A DNA stretch of 9,639 nucleotides, from NCBI GenBank assembly GCA_964607015.1, contig CAZSHN010000017.1:1-9639 (forward strand). The letters run 5' to 3'. Below, piece by piece: positions 7,034-9,639 of the stretch (position 1 is its first letter; each line of letters starts with the position of its first letter). This DNA comes from CAYUNN01 sp964607015 (GTDB taxonomy: Bacteria > Patescibacteriota > Minisyncoccia > Minisyncoccales > JAGGXC01). Position numbers and translations under genes: made by a program. Under the pieces are notes generated by a model that saw only the letters and a list, made by a program, of their open reading frames with translations, did not search any database and had not been told where the DNA came from.

Positions 7034-7611
7034 TCTTTGTTTTTTAGCTTTACCTTGCTACCCTCTTTAATATATTTTTTACCACAAGTAGAACATTTAC
7101 CGTTATTATTCTTAAAATCAATCCTGTTACCACATTCACATATCCAACCAATCTGTCTCGCTGGAACACCAACAACTAAAGCATAGTCGGGGATATTTTC
7201 TTTTACAACTGACCCTGCTCCAACAAAAGCGTTTTGACCAATAGTAATACCACATAATATTGTTGCATTAGCTCCTATCGAAGCTCCCTTCTTGACTAAA
7301 GTTGATTGCCACTTACCATAATCAGAATACTCTTCTTTAGGATATCGAGCTCTCGGATTAGAGTCGTTAGTAAACACCGCAGAAGGACCGACAAAAACAT
7401 AGTCTTGTAATATTACCTTGCTCCAAACATCAATATTAGATTCTAGCTTAACACTGTTCCCAATTTTTGCCCCCGAGTCGATAAAGCAATTATGACCAAT
7501 AACACAATCTCTGCCTATTTCGGCCCCTTTTTTAATTTGAGAATTCTGCCAAACTTTAGTCCCTTCACGTATTAAAACTCCTTCATCAATTTCAGCAGTT
7601 TTGTGAATCAT
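7030..7611 (-). CDS. wbpD: UDP-2-acetamido-3-amino-2,3-dideoxy-D-glucuronate N-acetyltransferase (WbpD/WlbB type) with zinc ribbon
   Basis: A left-handed beta-helix (hexapeptide repeat) acyltransferase of 193 residues. It would acetylate the C3 amino group with acetyl-CoA to finish UDP-GlcNAc3NAcA (EC 2.3.1.201). Hexapeptide turns run from about residue 2 to 145, for example IGRDCVIGHNCFI, KLESNIDVWSKVIL, SIGANATILCGITIG and VGAGSVV, capped by VVGVPARQIGW (146-156). The FTNDSNPRARYP loop (80-91) is typical of WbpD/WlbB and probably lines the active site. After the helix comes CxC (158, 160) and CxxC (173, 176), a zinc-ribbon tail absent from short bacterial relatives. Most such enzymes are trimers. 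The ATG at 7611 lies 6 nt after the preceding stop, without a Shine-Dalgarno, and the stop overlaps the aminotransferase start. Family and context agree well. Confidence 0.93.
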   Translation of the reverse strand: MIHKTAEIDEGVLIREGTKVWQNSQIKKGAEIGRDCVIGHNCFIDSGAKIGNSVKLESNIDVWSKVILQDYVFVGPSAVFTNDSNPRARYPKEEYSDYGKWQSTLVKKGASIGANATILCGITIGQNAFVGAGSVVKENIPDYALVVGVPARQIGWICECGNRIDFKNNNGKCSTCGKKYIKEGSKVKLKNKE

Positions 7612-7617
7612 ATTTTT

Positions 7618-8409
7618 TTATTCATAGCTATTATATAAACTCTCAATTAAATTAATTGACTTTAATGATTCTTCCGGGGTAACTCCTCTATTTTCTAAAA
7701 GATCCTGATAAACAAATCTATGAAGGTTTTCATAAGAAAGATTGTCTTTAGAAGAAAAATTATAATTCTTTCCATTTATTTCAAAAACACGCCTTTGTTC
7801 ATATCTAGATGCATTAGTACTAACTCTCCAGGAACAAACATAATTATTTCCTTTAATAGTCCCTACTCCTGTTTTTTCAGTAATTTTTTTTGTTTCAAAA
7901 TCTACAGGACCGCCAAAGAGATAAAGCAAAAGATCAAAATAATGAATACCTAAATTAAAAAGAATTCCACCTGAACGTTCTTTCTTTCCTTTCCAACTTT
8001 TATAATAATCAGAATCGCGATAAACAGAAATATCCATTTTAATCTCGTAATTCTGATCAGAAGAAATCATTTTCTTAATCTTCTTAACTTCCGGATGATG
8101 ACGTAATTGCAGAACAGTATAGATATCGTTATAATCAGATAATTCTTTAACATGTTCAGATCTAATGGTTAATGGCTTTTCACAAAGAACGATTTTTCCT
8201 TCTTCGGCAGCAGACTTTGTCATCTCAAAATGTAAATCGTTGGGCGTTAAAACTACAATACACTCTGTTTCGGGTCGCTTAATTATTTTTTTCCAATCAT
8301 CAGGATCCCTAAAATCGTTAACAACGTCAACTATCTTCCCTTTTACATAGTTTATCGCTTTAATATGACTGGGCATTATAAAGCCAGTGCCAATAATAGA
8401 GAAATTCAT
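7618..8409 (-). CDS. wbpB: UDP-N-acetyl-2-amino-2-deoxyglucuronate dehydrogenase (WbpB/WlbA type, Gfo/Idh family)
   Basis: An NAD-dependent Gfo/Idh/MocA oxidoreductase that would oxidise C3 of UDP-GlcNAcA to the 3-keto form (EC 1.1.1.335), preparing it for the aminotransferase. The Rossmann domain opens with IGTGFIMPSH (6-15) and has TPNDLH (55-60) and the family lysine K78 in CEKPL (76-80). The substrate domain shows LQLRHHP (100-106), SWKG (138-141) and GGILFNLGIHYFD (147-159) with H156, a pattern I recognise from WlbA. At 263 residues it is shorter than the roughly 310-350 of known relatives. Most of the loss seems to lie between the second Rossmann strand (DVVND, 28-32) and IVVLTP (51-56). 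Motif order is intact and I see no frameshift, so this looks like a compact form rather than a broken gene. It starts 10 nt after the upstream dehydrogenase, within the same operon. Confidence 0.92.
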   Translation of the reverse strand: MNFSIIGTGFIMPSHIKAINYVKGKIVDVVNDFRDPDDWKKIIKRPETECIVVLTPNDLHFEMTKSAAEEGKIVLCEKPLTIRSEHVKELSDYNDIYTVLQLRHHPEVKKIKKMISSDQNYEIKMDISVYRDSDYYKSWKGKKERSGGILFNLGIHYFDLLLYLFGGPVDFETKKITEKTGVGTIKGNNYVCSWRVSTNASRYEQRRVFEINGKNYNFSSKDNLSYENLHRFVYQDLLENRGVTPEESLKSINLIESLYNSYE

Positions 8410-8419
8410 AATCTAAATA

Positions 8420-9639
8420 TTATAAACGGAAAACATTATTATAATTTCTTGATTTAATTACATTGCGAGTATCTACTACTAAATTAGACTCTCTAGCTAT
8501 TTCGTCGTAATCAACACTAGAATGAGCGGTTAAAATAAGTACTAAATCGTAATTCTTAAGTTTTTCAGAAGAATAATTAATAGATTTTAAATTAATAGGT
8601 TGTTCAAGGTATTCATGATCCATCTTTATCTTTTTAAGATAAGGGTCAAAATAATCCACGTTAGCCTTTTTCCTAATAAGATCAGGAATTATATCAAGAG
8701 CAGCAGACTCTCTTGTGTCCCCAATATTTTCTTTATAAGAGACTCCTAAAACAAGTATTTTAGATTTAGAAAGAGCAATTCCTTCACGATTGAGAACTGT
8801 AAAAACCTTGGTTACAACATAATGAGGCATCTGTTCATTAATTTCTCCTGCCAACTCAATAAACCTGGTCCAAAAATTATACTCTCTTGCCTTCCAGGAA
8901 AGATAAAAAGGATCTAAAGGAATACAGTGTCCCCCAATTTTTGGCGAAGGATAAAAAGCCTTAAAACCATAAGGCTTTGTTTTAGCAGCTTCTATTACTT
9001 CCCAAATATCAATTCCCATCTTTCCACACAAGAGAGAAAGTTCGTTGACCAGGGAGATATTTACTAATCTAAAAGAATTCTCCAAGATTTTTGTCATTTC
9101 AGCTGTTTCCGGAGAGCTTACTGTCTTAACTTTTCCTTTAATAAATGTTTCATAGAAAGAGGAAGCTAGTTCTGTTCCTTTTTCTGTTACTCCTCCTACC
9201 ACTCTAGAAATATCTGCAAATTTATATTCTTTGTTCCCCGGATCTATTCTTTCTGGAGAAAAAGCTAAGAAATAATCTTTTCCTATTTCTAAGTTATTCT
9301 TTTCTAGTTCTGGCAGAATAACTTCCTTTGTTGTTCCAGGATAAGTGCTACTTTCTAACACGATGAGCTGACCTACTCTTAAGTATTCAGATATTTTCTT
9401 AGCGGTAGATTCAATATAAGAAGTATCAGGAAATTTATTTTTATCTAAAGGAGTTGGAACACAGATTAAAATAATATCTGATTCTTTTAACAAAGAATGA
9501 TCACTGGAAGCTTTAAGTTTTTCTCTCTCTATTACTTCTATTAATTCCTCATTAGAAACATCAGAGACATAAGAATCTCCTTGATTAACTTTATTCACTC
9601 TCTCTTCTTTAATATCTATTCCAAAAACATGAAAACCTA
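8420..9639 (-). CDS. wbpA: UDP-N-acetyl-D-glucosamine 6-dehydrogenase (WbpA type; 5' end off the window)
   Basis: An NAD-dependent dehydrogenase that would convert UDP-GlcNAc to UDP-GlcNAcA (EC 1.1.1.136), the first step of the pathway completed by the next three genes. The frame stays open to the window edge. The first visible residues, GFHVFGIDIKEERV, are the second strand and acidic residue of the Rossmann fold, so only about 20-25 residues including the first glycine loop are missing. A GTG at 9598 lies inside the domain and is not the true start. Numbering visible residues: VPTPLDK (60-66), ESSTYPGTT (95-103), FSPERIDPGN (126-135), K183 and N187, catalytic C238 in GGHCIPLDPFY, and GVSYKENIGDTRESA (278-292). 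FSPER.DPGN and GGHCIPLDP mark the UDP-HexNAc dehydrogenases, distinct from the UDP-glucose enzyme at 3116-4408. UDP-ManNAc dehydrogenase (WecC type) is possible from the family, but the neighbours favour GlcNAc. Confidence 0.94.
   Translation of the reverse strand, partial: GFHVFGIDIKEERVNKVNQGDSYVSDVSNEELIEVIEREKLKASSDHSLLKESDIILICVPTPLDKNKFPDTSYIESTAKKISEYLRVGQLIVLESSTYPGTTKEVILPELEKNNLEIGKDYFLAFSPERIDPGNKEYKFADISRVVGGVTEKGTELASSFYETFIKGKVKTVSSPETAEMTKILENSFRLVNISLVNELSLLCGKMGIDIWEVIEAAKTKPYGFKAFYPSPKIGGHCIPLDPFYLSWKAREYNFWTRFIELAGEINEQMPHYVVTKVFTVLNREGIALSKSKILVLGVSYKENIGDTRESAALDIIPDLIRKKANVDYFDPYLKKIKMDHEYLEQPINLKSINYSSEKLKNYDLVLILTAHSSVDYDEIARESNLVVDTRNVIKSRNYNNVFRL

Noticed and set aside
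7720..7953. Open frame of 77 codons on the plus strand
   Set aside because: Antisense to the Gfo/Idh dehydrogenase, basic and low in complexity, with no family resemblance.
8165..8350. Open frame of 61 codons on the plus strand
   Set aside because: Antisense to the NAD-binding part of the Gfo/Idh dehydrogenase, with no support.
8410..8430. TATAAT 9 nt before the Gfo/Idh start as a promoter
   Set aside because: It overlaps the stop region of the preceding gene in a packed operon, and such hexamers are common by chance in this AT-rich DNA.
9596..9598. GTG as start of the UDP-GlcNAc dehydrogenase
   Set aside because: The frame continues upstream with GFHVFGIDIKEER, which is conserved Rossmann-fold sequence, so the gene begins beyond the window.

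Overview
All genes read from the minus strand, so transcription runs from the right edge to the left. The DNA is AT-rich (GC about one third by eye), uses the standard code (TAA, TAG and TGA all end genes) and favours AGA/AGG arginine codons. No gene start has a Shine-Dalgarno motif at the usual distance. The window is part of a surface-glycan biosynthesis cluster of a low-GC prokaryote. I cannot settle archaeon versus bacterium. An AglQ-like protein, a zinc ribbon on the acetyltransferase, a TTTATATA box about 25 nt before one start and a T-tract at an operon end lean slightly to an archaeon. A Shine-Dalgarno-poor bacterium, such as a candidate-phylum member, fits nearly as well.

Right part (about 9639 to 5933): four contiguous genes form a complete route from UDP-GlcNAc to UDP-2,3-diacetamido-2,3-dideoxy-D-glucuronic acid. 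They are a 6-dehydrogenase (WbpA type, 5' end off the window), a 3-dehydrogenase of the Gfo/Idh family (WbpB/WlbA type), an N-acetyltransferase (WbpD/WlbB type) and a PLP aminotransferase (WbpE/WlbC type). Spacings are 10 nt, 6 nt and a 4-nt ATGA overlap. Another ATGA overlap joins them to a 14-helix Wzx-like flippase (5936 to 4482), which presumably moves the lipid-linked glycan across the membrane.

Middle (4481 to 3054): a 73-nt gap with a T-rich terminator-like tract and a promoter-like AT stretch separates the flippase from a UDP-glucose 6-dehydrogenase. A second gap, of 62 nt, follows it and also looks like a promoter or leader.

Left part (3053 to 1): an AglQ-like protein, predicted alpha/alpha-toroid and without a signal peptide; a GT4 glycosyltransferase; and a GT2 (ExoA-like) glycosyltransferase with C-terminal membrane helices that runs off the left edge. 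These three are tightly spaced or overlapping and probably co-transcribed.

Taken together, the cluster makes two different uronic-acid donors (UDP-GlcNAc3NAcA and UDP-GlcA), builds an oligosaccharide on a lipid carrier, may edit it with the AglQ-like enzyme, and flips it. No initiating transferase, polymerase, ligase or oligosaccharyltransferase is visible here. I see no RNA gene, CRISPR array, insertion sequence or phage gene, and no gene-free stretch over 300 bases. Most of the window belongs to known families. The least understood element is the AglQ-like gene.
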